Notes under the pieces: generated by a model | Told to the model about the DNA's origin: nothing | The model's input: the letters and a program-made list of their open reading frames with translations, nothing else | The model's database searches: none | Translations under genes and position numbers: made by a program | Shown: one piece after another, positions 53,967 to 62,975 of the stretch | Position numbering within the stretch: position 1 is the stretch's first letter | How the letters are laid out: every line of letters begins with the position of its first letter | Source of the DNA: Polynucleobacter sp. CS-Odin-A6 | GTDB lineage: Bacteria; Pseudomonadota; Gammaproteobacteria; Burkholderiales; Burkholderiaceae | Length of the DNA: 64,000 nt | Direction of reading: 5' to 3' | Assembly: GCF_018882095.1 (NCBI RefSeq) | Contig: NZ_JACVPD010000002.1 | Location: 186,001 to 250,000 of the forward strand

Positions 53967-54149
53967 GTATACCCTTAAAGACCACCTGATGAAAATAGCT
54001 ATTTAGTGAAATCTTGAGGGCAACTCTTTAATGTTGAATAAGTAGATTGCTGGAGAACTAAAGGAGTCTCTGAAGATGATTGAAGGCAGTATTTAATGGT
54101 GAGATGGTACCAAGAAAATGGAAGCCAAATAGCCTTAACACCGCATGAT

Positions 54150-54596
54150 TTACTTTAACTCTTTGAGTGCACTCTCAAAAGATTCAATATCAGCAAAGCT
54201 GCGATAGACGGATGCAAAGCGGATGTAGGCCACCTTGTCTAGGCGCTTGAGTTCGCGCATCACTAACTCCCCTACGCGCTCACTAGGGATTTCTTTTTCA
54301 CCCAGACTTAGTAGTTTTTCTTCAATACGGCCGATAGCCTCATCTACTGAGTCAGAGGATACGGGACGCTTACGTAAGGCGAGCTTGATGGAGCTTTCGA
54401 GCTTGTCATGACTGTAGTCAACACGACTGCCATTTTTCTTTACGATGGCTGGGAGAAGGAGCTCTACTCGCTCGTAAGTCGTAAATCGCTTATCGCACTT
54501 TGCACAACGGCGGCGACGACGAATCGTATCGCCCTCGTCCGATACCCGGGTATCTAGTACCTGGGTATCGTCGTTATGGCAAAAAGGGCAACGCAA
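54150..54596 (-). CDS. nrdR: Transcriptional repressor NrdR
   Basis: A 148-residue regulator of ribonucleotide reductase genes. The N-terminal zinc ribbon is [17 protein letters not shown] and [20 protein letters not shown]; the ATP-cone domain follows ([28 protein letters not shown]). It binds NrdR boxes when loaded with dATP/ATP. Located after glyA on the same strand, a common arrangement. Confidence 0.96.
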   Translation of the reverse strand: MRCPFCHNDDTQVLDTRVSDEGDTIRRRRRCAKCDKRFTTYERVELLLPAIVKKNGSRVDYSHDKLESSIKLALRKRPVSSDSVDEAIGRIEEKLLSLGEKEIPSERVGELVMRELKRLDKVAYIRFASVYRSFADIESFESALKELK

Positions 54597-54635
54597 TGAT
54601 TGGTCTACTTATGCTCTATGGGTATGGCCTATTAC

Positions 54636-55886
54636 TTAGCCGTAAACCGGGAAGCGCTTAGTCAGCTCGGAAACTTGTGCACGCACCTTAGCAATATTCT
54701 CCGGATCATTAGGATTATCCAACACATCCGCAATAAAATTACCGACTTGTCTGGCTTCCGCTTCTTTAAAGCCACGCGTTGTCATCGCTGGTGAACCCAA
54801 ACGAATACCACTTGTTACCATGGCTTTTTCTGGATCATTAGGGATGCCATTTTTATTACAAGTGATATGGGCTTCACCTAGTACACGCTCCGCCTCTTTA
54901 CCAGTCAACTTCTTGGCACGTAAATCCACCAACATGACATGTGAATCTGTTCCACCAGACACAATCCGTAAACCACGTGAGATGAGTGTTTCAGCCAAGG
55001 CTTTTGCGTTCGCAATGATTTGCTTTTGATAATCAACAAAACTAGGCTCTAGCGCCTCTTTAAATGCAGTTGCTTTAGCAGCGATTACATGCATTAAAGG
55101 GCCACCTTGTAAACCTGGGAACACTGCAGAGTTAATAGCCTTCTCGTGCTCAGCCTTCATCAAGATGATGCCGCCACGGGGACCGCGCAAACTCTTGTGG
55201 GTAGTGGAGGTAACCACGTCAGCATGAGGTACTGGATTAGGATAGACACCAGCAGCAATCAAACCTGAATAGTGCGCCATATCGACCAAGAAAATAGCGC
55301 CTACTTCTTTACATAATTTACCAATGCGCTCGAAATCAATCTCTCTGGAATAAGCCGATGCGCCAGCAATAATCATTTTTGGCTTGTGCTCACGAGCTAA
55401 GCGTTCCATTTGCTCGTAATCAATCAGTTCATTCTTATCCAAGCCGTAAGAGATTGGGTTAAACCATTTACCACTCAAATTGAGTGACATTCCGTGGGTC
55501 AAGTGACCACCTTCAGCCAAGCCCATACCTAAGAAAGTGTCTCCAGGCTTTAAGAAGGCCAAGAACACGGCTTGGTTAGCAGAAGCACCAGAATGCGGTT
55601 GCACATTCGCTGCTTCAGCACCATATAAGGCCTTGACACGATCAATCGCCAATTGCTCAGCCACGTCGACAAACTCACAACCACCGTAGTAACGCTTACC
55701 CGGATAGCCTTCAGCATACTTATTGGTTAACTGAGTGCCCTGCGCCTGCATCACAGATGGGGAGGCATAGTTTTCAGAAGCAATCAGCTCAATATGGTCT
55801 TCTTGACGTTTATTTTCATTCTGAACCGCTGCCCATAATTCTGGGTCGGTTTTGGCTAAGGTGTTTTGGCGGTCAAACATGGTCAT
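54636..55886 (-). CDS. glyA: Serine hydroxymethyltransferase
   Basis: A 416-residue PLP enzyme interconverting serine and glycine with tetrahydrofolate. [35 protein letters not shown], and [19 protein letters not shown] with the Schiff-base Lys are all present. The start is the ATG at 55886, preceded by GAGGATT; the frame extends 3 codons further to a TTG that I reject. Divergent from tolQ. Confidence 0.97.
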   Translation of the reverse strand: MTMFDRQNTLAKTDPELWAAVQNENKRQEDHIELIASENYASPSVMQAQGTQLTNKYAEGYPGKRYYGGCEFVDVAEQLAIDRVKALYGAEAANVQPHSGASANQAVFLAFLKPGDTFLGMGLAEGGHLTHGMSLNLSGKWFNPISYGLDKNELIDYEQMERLAREHKPKMIIAGASAYSREIDFERIGKLCKEVGAIFLVDMAHYSGLIAAGVYPNPVPHADVVTSTTHKSLRGPRGGIILMKAEHEKAINSAVFPGLQGGPLMHVIAAKATAFKEALEPSFVDYQKQIIANAKALAETLISRGLRIVSGGTDSHVMLVDLRAKKLTGKEAERVLGEAHITCNKNGIPNDPEKAMVTSGIRLGSPAMTTRGFKEAEARQVGNFIADVLDNPNDPENIAKVRAQVSELTKRFPVYG

Positions 55887-55944
55887 AATCCTCAAGTAGT
55901 TAGTTGCTTAAGTAAAATCAACTTACATAATACAAAAACTTATC

Positions 55945-56601
55945 ATGACTCATACACAAGACCTCTCATTTCTCTCCCTAGTCCTCAATGCCAGCCTATT
56001 AGTCCAGTTGGTAATGGTGTTATTAATGGGTATGTCGGTGGCCTCCTGGACCATCATTTTTAAGAAAACCGCTATCCTGCGGGGCGTCAGACGCGATACC
56101 GAGCGTTTTGAGCGCGACTTTTGGTCTGGCGGTGAACTAAGCACCCTTCTCGAAGCGGCTCAGCGCAATACCCGCAGCGATGCGGTTTTGGAGCACATCT
56201 TTGAAGCCGGCATGCAGGAATTCATGAAAGTCCGTGAAATTGATGCCGCTCGCCGGGCCATGAAAGCAACCTACCAACGGGAAATGGATATGCTGGAGGC
56301 CAATCTGCCATTTCTGGCCTCGGTAGGCTCAGTGTCTCCGTATATTGGCCTCTTTGGAACTGTTTGGGGGATCATGCATGCATTCCGTGGCCTAGCGAAT
56401 GTCCAGAATGCCACCCTATCTGCAGTAGCACCGGGTATTGCTGAAGCCCTGATCGCCACCGCGATTGGTCTGTTTGCTGCGATTCCCGCAGTTGTTGCCT
56501 ACAACCGTGCAGCAACCGACGTAGATCGGCTAGCAATTCGTTTTGAAACCTTCATTGAAGAATTTACCAATATCTTGCAACGCCAAGTCTCAGGTAAATA
56601 A
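55945..56601 (+). CDS. tolQ: TolQ proton channel subunit
   Basis: A 218-residue MotA/TolQ/ExbB protein. SLVLNASLLVQLVMVLLMGMSVASWTIIFKK is TM1; LPFLASVGSVSPYIGLFGTVWGIMHAF and IAEALIATAIGLFAAIPAVVAYNR are TM2 and TM3. First gene of the tol-pal operon; with TolR it uses the proton motive force to drive TolA and keep the outer membrane constricting at division. Confidence 0.96.
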   Translation: MTHTQDLSFLSLVLNASLLVQLVMVLLMGMSVASWTIIFKKTAILRGVRRDTERFERDFWSGGELSTLLEAAQRNTRSDAVLEHIFEAGMQEFMKVREIDAARRAMKATYQREMDMLEANLPFLASVGSVSPYIGLFGTVWGIMHAFRGLANVQNATLSAVAPGIAEALIATAIGLFAAIPAVVAYNRAATDVDRLAIRFETFIEEFTNILQRQVSGK

Positions 56602-56603
56602 GC

Positions 56604-57023
56604 ATGGCCGGATCCCTCAGAAAATCCTCTAAACGTCGGGCAATGTCTGACATTAATGTGGTGCCCTACATTGATGTGATGTTGGTATTGCTCGTCATCT
56701 TTATGGTGACAGCGCCAATGGTCAATCCTGGTGTAGTGAACTTGCCTACTGTTGGCGGTGCAAAAGTGCAATCACTACCACCAGTATTTTTAACCATCGA
56801 TGCCAATGAAAATGTCATCGTTCGCAAAGATGGCGATCCTGTGCAAACACTGAATAAATTAGAGCTGGGTGCATTTGCTCGCTCACAAGCAGAAAAATCT
56901 GCTGAGCAACCTGTTGTGCTAGCTGCTGATAAATCCATCAAATATGAAGTAGTGATGGAAGTGATGTCAAAGCTCAAAGAAAACGGTGTGAAACGTGTTG
57001 GCCTAGCTGTAAAGAGTCAATAG
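56604..57023 (+). CDS. tolR: TolR
   Basis: A 139-residue protein with one TM: SDINVVPYIDVMLVLLVIFMVTAPM, which holds the essential Asp. The periplasmic domain ends VKRVGLAVKSQ. It starts 2 bp after tolQ. Confidence 0.96.
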   Translation: MAGSLRKSSKRRAMSDINVVPYIDVMLVLLVIFMVTAPMVNPGVVNLPTVGGAKVQSLPPVFLTIDANENVIVRKDGDPVQTLNKLELGAFARSQAEKSAEQPVVLAADKSIKYEVVMEVMSKLKENGVKRVGLAVKSQ

Positions 57024-57042
57024 ACCTCTTCGTATTGCACCC

Positions 57043-57879
57043 ATGAATAGCGCCCAAACTTTTCACTCCGGTTCATCAGCCTTTAAGCGAGGTCGCCAGA
57101 CTAAAAGTGAAAGCACTAAACGTGCCTTTAGCTTCTCTCTTGCTGCTCACTTAGGTCTAGTCGCTTTTTTGGTCATCGGTATTAGCTGGAATAATTCCAC
57201 TCCTGCTGGCGTTGAAGTTGAGCTGTGGGATGCTAACCCGCCAATAGAAACGCCTTTTTTTCCTGAACTCAAAACCGAGATAAAGGAAGAGGCGGCTGAT
57301 ATCGCCATTAAGAAAAAACCAGTTGAAAAAGAGCCTCCTAAAAAAGAAGTAGTGAAAGAAATTCCAAAGCCGGTGACCCCACCCAAGCCAACTCCGCCTA
57401 AGGAGAAGGAAAAGGAAAAACCCAAAAATACCGAGGCGCCTAAAAAAGTAGAACCTCCTAAAGCCGCATCCCCAGCAGAAACGAAAGCCAATGCTGCCGC
57501 TGAGAAAGTACGTGCAGATCAATTAGCGCGCTTACGTGCTGCAGCTGGTGCAGAGGGAGGTAGCGGAGGTACCAGTGGAAGTGGTGTTGGCGGTGGTGGC
57601 AATGCCCCACCTGGGTGGACAGACAAAGTCATCAAGAAGGTGAAGCCGTTGATTGTCTTTAACCCAGAATCCGTCAGCGGCAATCCAGCCACCGTGATTA
57701 AAGTCAATCTCGCACCCGATGGTGCGATTTTAGAAACCAGTATTTTGACCTCCAGCGGCAATGCCAGCTGGGATCGTGCCGTATTGTTAGCATTAACTCG
57801 TGCAGAAAGCCTGCCGAAAGATGACAATGGCAAGATTCCTCAAAGAGAAGTTAAGCTGACCTTCAAACCCAAGGACTAA
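57043..57879 (+). CDS. tolA: TolA-like energy transducer
   Basis: A 278-residue protein. One TM (FSFSLAAHLGLVAFLVIGISW, about 28-49) anchors it; a Pro/Lys/Glu-rich periplasmic region follows (KPVTPPKPTPPKEKEKEKPK), then helix-rich A/K stretches and a Gly/Ser patch (GGSGGTSGSGVGGGG). The C-terminal domain (KVNLAPDGAILETSILTSSGNASWDRAVLLAL) is TonB/TolA-type and contacts TolB and Pal. Domain II is more proline-rich and shorter than in E. coli. Confidence 0.94.
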   Translation: MNSAQTFHSGSSAFKRGRQTKSESTKRAFSFSLAAHLGLVAFLVIGISWNNSTPAGVEVELWDANPPIETPFFPELKTEIKEEAADIAIKKKPVEKEPPKKEVVKEIPKPVTPPKPTPPKEKEKEKPKNTEAPKKVEPPKAASPAETKANAAAEKVRADQLARLRAAAGAEGGSGGTSGSGVGGGGNAPPGWTDKVIKKVKPLIVFNPESVSGNPATVIKVNLAPDGAILETSILTSSGNASWDRAVLLALTRAESLPKDDNGKIPQREVKLTFKPKD

Positions 57880-57882
57880 AGC

Positions 57883-59184
57883 ATGTTGCAAGTTGCTAAG
57901 CAGTATTTTTCATTCGCATTCATTCTAGTAGCTCTGTCGTTATTTTCCCTCGCTACTCCCGCCGCAGCGCAAATGAATATTGAGATCACCGGCGTTGGTC
58001 AATCTCTTTACCCCATTGCGGTCATGCGCTTTAAAGATGAAAATAAATTACCCACCAGTATTTCTGACATCATTCGCCAAGACTTGGCACGCAGTGGTTA
58101 TTTTAAAAATACTGAAAACGGCAATGCTAGTGAAAGTGATGAAGGTACACCTAACTACAAGTCTTGGGCTGCTCGCGGTGCAGATGCCTTAGTAGTGGGT
58201 TCAGTTGTTCAAACTGGGCCATCCCAGTTTGAAATTCATTACAAATTGTTTGATGTGCGTAAATCCATTAGTCTGGGTGGTCTTAACCTCAATTCCAGCG
58301 CCGATAATTTGCGCGCCGTAAGTCACAAAATTGCCGATGACATCATCTTCAAGTTGCTGGGAGAGCGTGGCATCTTCTCCACCAGACTTTCTTATGTGAT
58401 TAAAGAAGGCAAACGTTATCGCTTAGTCATCTCTGATGCTGATGGTCAAAACATTCGCAATGCCATGAACAGTGGTGAACCCATCATCTCCCCATCATGG
58501 TCACCCGATGGCAAGAAGGTGGCTTATGTCTCTTTTGAAGATCGCAAGCCTGTCATCTATGTACATGAACTAGCAACCGGTCGGCGTACCTCACTCTCAA
58601 ATCAAAAGGGAAACAATAGTGCGCCAGCTTGGTCACCCGACGGTAAAAAACTAGCGGTATCGCTCTCTAAAGATGGCAACACCCAAATTTATAGTGTCAA
58701 TGCGGATGGTGGCGGCTTAAAGCGCCTTACTCAAGGTCGTACGATCGATACGGAGCCACAATATTCTGCTGATGGTCGTTACATTTATTTCACAAGTGAT
58801 CGCGGTGGCAATCCCCAGATCTACCGTATGAGCGCCGAGGGCGAACAGGCAGAGAGTGCTAAGCGCATTACTTTTAAGCAAGGTTTTGTGACTTCCCCTA
58901 GGATATCTCCAGACGGCAAGTATTTGGCATACATTGCCAATATTGGCGGCACCTTCCGCCTTTATATCTTGAACCTAGCTACTGGTGACTCGCAAGCCTT
59001 AACAGATGGTAGTAGCGATGAGTCCCCATCCTTTGCGGCAAACGGTCGCTATGTTTTGTATTCCACAAAAGTTGGCGGCCGAAGAGTCTTAGCAGCGGTA
59101 TCGATAGATGGTAGCTCCAAACAGGTATTGAGCATTCCGGGATCAGATGTCCGCCAGCCATCCTGGGGTCCATTTATGGACTAG
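57883..59184 (+). CDS. tolB: TolB periplasmic beta-propeller
   Basis: A 433-residue protein with a signal peptide (about 1-29, ending TPAAAQ), an N-terminal anticodon-binding-like domain, and a six-blade propeller of WD40-like repeats; SPSWSPDGKKVAY, APAWSPDGKKLAV and SPRISPDGKYLAY mark the blades. It binds Pal and TolA in the periplasm. Starts 3 bp after tolA. Confidence 0.96.
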   Translation: MLQVAKQYFSFAFILVALSLFSLATPAAAQMNIEITGVGQSLYPIAVMRFKDENKLPTSISDIIRQDLARSGYFKNTENGNASESDEGTPNYKSWAARGADALVVGSVVQTGPSQFEIHYKLFDVRKSISLGGLNLNSSADNLRAVSHKIADDIIFKLLGERGIFSTRLSYVIKEGKRYRLVISDADGQNIRNAMNSGEPIISPSWSPDGKKVAYVSFEDRKPVIYVHELATGRRTSLSNQKGNNSAPAWSPDGKKLAVSLSKDGNTQIYSVNADGGGLKRLTQGRTIDTEPQYSADGRYIYFTSDRGGNPQIYRMSAEGEQAESAKRITFKQGFVTSPRISPDGKYLAYIANIGGTFRLYILNLATGDSQALTDGSSDESPSFAANGRYVLYSTKVGGRRVLAAVSIDGSSKQVLSIPGSDVRQPSWGPFMD

Positions 59185-59222
59185 TGCAGTCAGCCGACTC
59201 TGCTCAGATCTTTCCGGCTTAT

Positions 59223-59260
59223 TAGCCAATATTGGGTTCTTAGGGGCATAATATTGGCTA
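59223..59260 (+). promoter_or_regulatory. Perfect 11-bp inverted repeat between tolB and pal
   Basis: TAGCCAATATT (59223-59233) and AATATTGGCTA (59250-59260) are exact reverse complements separated by 16 bases. In the tol-pal transcript this would be a stem-loop 42 bp before the pal ATG. There is no T tract, so simple termination is unlikely; mRNA processing or stabilisation, or a protein-binding site for a separate pal promoter, are options. Confidence 0.6.
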
Positions 59261-59302
59261 TTGCTTCATTTAATAGCTTCATTTGTAGGAAAAGGAAAGA
59301 TC

Positions 59303-59803
59303 ATGAAGATTGTTATCGCCCGCCGTGCTGCAACATTCACCCTAGTAGGTCTCACAGCATTATTTTTGGCAGCTTGTTCAAGCGTCAAATTAGATGATGT
59401 TGATAGCGCCAATGGTGGTGGTAGCGGTAACTTTGGCTCCCAACCATGGAACGATCCAAGTAGCCCACTCTTTCAACGTAGTGTGTATTTTGATTTAAAT
59501 GAATACACTGTTCAGACCAAATATCAGAAACAGTTGTCTGCACACGCCAGTTTCTTAAAAGCCAATTCGAAGCAGAAGATCATCATTCAAGGCAATACCG
59601 ATGAGCGCGGTACCGCAGAGTACAACTTGGCTTTAGGTCAACGCCGTTCAGATGCTGTTCGCAAGTCACTAAACCAAATGGGTGTATCTGATGACCAAAT
59701 GGAAGCCGTGAGCTTTGGTAAAGAAAAGCCAAAGGCTGAAGGGGATAACGAAGCAGCCTGGGCAGAAAATCGTCGCGCTGACATTGTTTACATCACGAAC
59801 TAA
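59303..59803 (+). CDS. pal: Peptidoglycan-associated lipoprotein Pal
   Basis: A 166-residue outer-membrane lipoprotein. GLTALFLAACSS is the lipobox with the acylated Cys near residue 23; the OmpA-like domain reads VYFDLNEYTVQTKYQ, IIQGNTDERGTAEYNLALGQRRSDAVRKSL. It links the outer membrane to peptidoglycan. AGGAAAAGGAAAG precedes the ATG at 59303; the earlier in-frame ATG is not needed. Confidence 0.96.
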   Translation: MKIVIARRAATFTLVGLTALFLAACSSVKLDDVDSANGGGSGNFGSQPWNDPSSPLFQRSVYFDLNEYTVQTKYQKQLSAHASFLKANSKQKIIIQGNTDERGTAEYNLALGQRRSDAVRKSLNQMGVSDDQMEAVSFGKEKPKAEGDNEAAWAENRRADIVYITN

Positions 59804-60534
59804 TGCGTCAGCTTTCTTATCCTTTTAACAAAACGCTCTCACGAGCGTTTTGCTTAAGTACTGCGGTAATTTGTCTTTGCTTATCCAGTAATGCATGGGC
59901 ACTCTTTGCTGATGACGATGCCCGTAAGGCAATTTTAGATTTACGTAAATCCTTGGCAACTACGCAAATGGATTTACAAAATCAAATTGAGAGACTTAAA
60001 ACGGAAAATGCAGAGCTGCGCGGCAAGGTAGAAAGTCTGGAAAAACAAGGCGAGGATATCAACACCAGCCAAAAAACCTACTATCAAGATCTGGATAACC
60101 GCTTAGGAAATTTTGAGCCCCGTACCGTGACGATTGAAGGCATTAGTGGCACAGTGCAGCCTGGGGAGAAAAAAGCCTACGACGAGGCCTTAAAGGCATT
60201 TCAAGCTGGCAATCTTAAAAAGGCAGATGAAAGCTTCACTGCTTTTGCGGGAAAATATTCCCAAAGCCCTTACTTGCCTCTGGCACTTTATTGGGGGGGC
60301 AACAGTAAGTATGCAAACAAAAATTACACTGGCGCCATTGCTCAGTTACAAGGTTTAATTAAACGCTTTCCAAACCATTCTCGCATTCCATCGGCAATGT
60401 TGACGCTGGGTAACGCCCAATTAGAAAGCGGTAATAAAGCAGCGGCTAAGAAAACCTTTTCTGAGATTATTAGTAAATATCCCGATACTGAGGCGGCAAA
60501 AGACGCGCAGCAGCTGAATGCAACCATCAAGTAA
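59803..60534 (+). CDS. cpoB: Cell division coordinator CpoB (YbgF)
   Basis: A 243-residue periplasmic protein that starts on the last base of pal. A signal peptide ends around ALLFA/NAWALF (about 35), a trimerising coiled coil ([37 protein letters not shown]) follows, then TPR repeats ([48 protein letters not shown]). It couples PBP1B activity to Tol function. Confidence 0.94.
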   Translation: MRQLSYPFNKTLSRAFCLSTAVICLCLSSNAWALFADDDARKAILDLRKSLATTQMDLQNQIERLKTENAELRGKVESLEKQGEDINTSQKTYYQDLDNRLGNFEPRTVTIEGISGTVQPGEKKAYDEALKAFQAGNLKKADESFTAFAGKYSQSPYLPLALYWGGNSKYANKNYTGAIAQLQGLIKRFPNHSRIPSAMLTLGNAQLESGNKAAAKKTFSEIISKYPDTEAAKDAQQLNATIK

Positions 60535-60551
60535 GAAATAAAGCTACTGCA

Positions 60552-61292
60552 ATGTCTTCACTATCAGCTGCATTTCAACACATCGCTCCTAGAAAACCAA
60601 ACGATCCTGCAGTCATCTTGTTTTCGGGTGGTTTAGATTCGAGCACAATTCTAGCGCTTGCAAAAGATCTTGGTTATGCGCCCTATGTTCTCTCCGTAAG
60701 TTACGGACAACGTCATTCTTCGGAGTTGGCAGCAGCAAAACATCTCGCTAAGAAAATGGGAGTGATACGTCATGAGGTGGTGAATTTAGACCTTACGCGT
60801 TTTGGCGGATCTGCCTTAACGGACTCCTCCATCGCCATACCAACCAGTCCAGGGAACGATCAAGAAATTCCGGTTACTTATGTACCGGCTCGCAATACGA
60901 TTTTGCTTTCACTTGGCTTAGGCTGGGCGGAGTCACTGGGTGGATTAGATATTTTTTACGGTGCCAATGCCGTGGATTACTCAGGCTATCCAGACTGCCG
61001 TCCGGAGTATGTGGCCTCATTTGAAATAATGGCTAATCTGGCCACTAAAGCTGGGGTAGAGGCAATGAATCAGAAAAATCGCTTTCGGGTTCACGCTCCT
61101 ATTATCAGCATGAGCAAAGCAGAAATCATCCAGCTGGGTACTACCTTGGACGTAGATTACTCACAAACCGTTTCTTGCTATCAAGCTAATGACTTAGGCG
61201 AAGCTTGTGGAGAATGCGAATCCTGTCGCTTACGACAGGTTGGATTTAAACAAGCTAATCTCAGCGATCCTACGCGTTATCAAAGTAAATAA
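60552..61292 (+). CDS. queC: 7-cyano-7-deazaguanine synthase
   Basis: A 246-residue PP-loop enzyme of queuosine synthesis. [20 protein letters not shown] is the ATP-binding PP loop; the zinc site is [17 protein letters not shown]. It converts carboxydeazaguanine to preQ0 with ammonia and ATP. Last gene of the rightward tol-pal run, 17 bp after cpoB. Confidence 0.96.
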   Translation: MSSLSAAFQHIAPRKPNDPAVILFSGGLDSSTILALAKDLGYAPYVLSVSYGQRHSSELAAAKHLAKKMGVIRHEVVNLDLTRFGGSALTDSSIAIPTSPGNDQEIPVTYVPARNTILLSLGLGWAESLGGLDIFYGANAVDYSGYPDCRPEYVASFEIMANLATKAGVEAMNQKNRFRVHAPIISMSKAEIIQLGTTLDVDYSQTVSCYQANDLGEACGECESCRLRQVGFKQANLSDPTRYQSK

Positions 61293-61317
61293 CAAAAAAC
61301 GCTTAGCCGATTTAGTT

Positions 61318-61701
61318 TTAAGCTGCTTCCAACTGAGCTGCCTGTTGAATTAAGCTCTCTGCAGGGATACCCAGCATAGTGTGCAAATTCCAAATCATTT
61401 TTAATGTCAAAGGTCTTTTGCGATTCAGTATTTCATACACTCGATTTAATCCACCAATCATTGGTTGTAAATCTTTTGGTTTTAAGCCAGCTTGTTCCAT
61501 ACGGAATTTAATTGCTTCAATTGGATCCGGAAGATTGATGGGGTAACACTTTTCTTCATAAGCTTCAATTAAGAGTAATAGCATTTCAAATCTATCTCCC
61601 TTTTTACTGTTGGGGGGCGGCTCATGGTCAACAAAGTAAGAGGCCTCTGCTAATGCAGCCTTGTATTCCGCCTCACTTCGAATCGGCTTTAATTCTTTCA
61701 T
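61318..61701 (-). CDS. higA: HigA-type antitoxin
   Basis: A 127-residue antitoxin with an N-terminal toxin-binding part (ELKPIRSEAEYKAALAEASYFVDHEP) and a C-terminal XRE domain (FRMEQAGLKPKDLQPMIGGLNRVYEILNRKRPLTLKMIWNLHTMLGIP). It overlaps the higB stop by 4 bp. Relatives bind their own promoter; the palindrome at 62017-62035 is the likely site. Confidence 0.92.
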   Translation of the reverse strand: MKELKPIRSEAEYKAALAEASYFVDHEPPPNSKKGDRFEMLLLLIEAYEEKCYPINLPDPIEAIKFRMEQAGLKPKDLQPMIGGLNRVYEILNRKRPLTLKMIWNLHTMLGIPAESLIQQAAQLEAA

Positions 61702-62006
61702 ATCTCCTCCATATTAATCGTCTTCGCGTTAATTCTGTCGTACTCTGCGTGCGAACCAATGAATTTTATGTATAGCGCCCCAAAACGATAAGCAATTGCA
61801 ACGATTAAACGGTAATCATTTCCTTTGACATTAAAAACCACTCTATTGTTTGCTATGAAACTTGCGCTTCTGTACTGCTCTTTAATGTCTTGGGGACATC
61901 GCCAGTTAGCCTTAACCGCTTCGTCATACCAGGCCTTCAAAGGTTGCTCTGACTCCCTATGTAACTCCCAAAATTGAACTAAGTATTTTTTGGAAATTAT
62001 TCTCAC
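61698..62006 (-). CDS. higB: HigB-type mRNA interferase toxin
   Basis: A 102-residue HigB_toxin protein: MRIISKKYLVQFWELHRESEQPLKAWYDEAVKANW, then NRVVFNVKGNDYRLIVAIAYRFGALYIKFIGSHAEYDRI. The start is a GTG at 62006. It shares the family with the higB at 47.1 kb, but the sequences are not close copies. A TATAAT ends 6 bases before the GTG. Confidence 0.92.
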   Translation of the reverse strand: MRIISKKYLVQFWELHRESEQPLKAWYDEAVKANWRCPQDIKEQYRSASFIANNRVVFNVKGNDYRLIVAIAYRFGALYIKFIGSHAEYDRINAKTINMEEI

Positions 62007-62012
62007 TCTCTG

Positions 62013-62035
62013 ATTATAGTCCCATATTGGGACTA
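62013..62035 (-). promoter_or_regulatory. Operator palindrome and -10 of the second higBA, leaderless layout
   Basis: TAGTCCCA-TAT-TGGGACTA (62017-62035) is a perfect 8-bp palindrome. On the leftward strand TATAAT occupies 62018-62013, overlapping its end, and the GTG start follows after 6 bases. This is the same layout as the higBA at 47 kb. Confidence 0.65.
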
Positions 62036-62107
62036 CTCACAGTAGGGCTTTAAAACCATAGGTAAATCATGGTCTTGGATTCATCCCAAGCCCGATATCA
62101 TTAAAAA

Positions 62108-62323
62108 ATGAAGGCAAATTTAACATCCCTAAGGGTGCCACTTTCGAGGCTAAGAAATGATGCTGATGAAGTTTTCAAACTTTTAAATGATGAGCCACTT
62201 GCAATTACTAAGTATGGCCAAATTGTGGCGTATCTTATACCGGAAGATACTTATCGCATCCTTCTACAAAACTCTAAACCAAATCATCAGGCCTCAGGTT
62301 TACTCAACATTCGCGCAACATAA
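62108..62323 (+). CDS. Phd/YefM-family antitoxin without a toxin
   Basis: A 71-residue protein: RVPLSRLRNDADEVFKLLNDEPLAITKYGQIVAYLIPEDTYRILL is the Phd/YefM DNA-binding domain with the (Y/G)xPxAVLxxxxY pattern. No doc, yoeB or relE-type toxin follows; instead its last 12 codons overlap the 3' end of ribE on the other strand. Probably a leftover or stand-alone regulator. Confidence 0.7.
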   Translation: MKANLTSLRVPLSRLRNDADEVFKLLNDEPLAITKYGQIVAYLIPEDTYRILLQNSKPNHQASGLLNIRAT

Positions 62324-62904
62324 CGAGCAATCAAATCTACCTCAAGGTTGACTGCATCCCCTTGCTTTAATTGACCTAATGTCGTGTTCTCAAGTGTATG
62401 AGGAATGATGTTGATATTCACTACACAGGCATCAGCTGTATCCTCGGTTAAATTCACCGTCAAAGAAACCCCATTCACCACAATGGATCCTTTGTAGGCT
62501 AAAAAGGGTGCCAGCGCTTTCGGGGTACCTATCTGCAGTAGCCATGAGCCATAGGGATCTTGTGCAACCGTGGCAAAGTGTGTCACCTTGCCAACACCGT
62601 CCACATGCCCACTGACTAAATGACCGCCTAGACGATCATTTAATCGCAGCGCTTTTTCTAAATTCACTGGGCCTACTTTGTCCAGCCCTACTGTTTTGTT
62701 TAAGGACTCGCGGGAGATATCCAGAACAAAGGTATTGCTAGTTAATTCCGTCGCAGTCATGCAAGCACCCTGAATAGCAATGCTGTCACCTAAGACCACA
62801 TCATCAAGATATCCTGATGGTACTTCCACCACCAATTGCAAGCCATCGCCCTTTGCTTGCGCACTCTTAATCTGACCAACCGCAGTAATGATTCCAGTAA
62901 ACAT
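62287..62904 (-). CDS. ribE: Riboflavin synthase alpha subunit
   Basis: A 205-residue enzyme with two lumazine-binding repeats: MFTGIITAVGQIKSAQ with FVLDISRESLNKT in the first and HLVSGHVDGVGKVTHFA with VVNGVSLTVNLTED in the second. It makes riboflavin from two molecules of dimethylribityllumazine. Downstream of ribD on the same strand (71-bp gap). I see no FMN riboswitch in the gap. Confidence 0.96.
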   Translation of the reverse strand: MFTGIITAVGQIKSAQAKGDGLQLVVEVPSGYLDDVVLGDSIAIQGACMTATELTSNTFVLDISRESLNKTVGLDKVGPVNLEKALRLNDRLGGHLVSGHVDGVGKVTHFATVAQDPYGSWLLQIGTPKALAPFLAYKGSIVVNGVSLTVNLTEDTADACVVNINIIPHTLENTTLGQLKQGDAVNLEVDLIARYVARMLSKPEA

Positions 62905-62975
62905 ATTAGGTTCTTTGATTTCTTTTTGAGGATTTCTTCAACTGTAATTGATGAGTGAATTCATTTCTTACTGCG

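Noticed and set aside
62905-62975. FMN riboswitch in front of ribE
   Set aside because: The gap between ribE and ribD is only 71 bp and lacks the conserved RFN element blocks.
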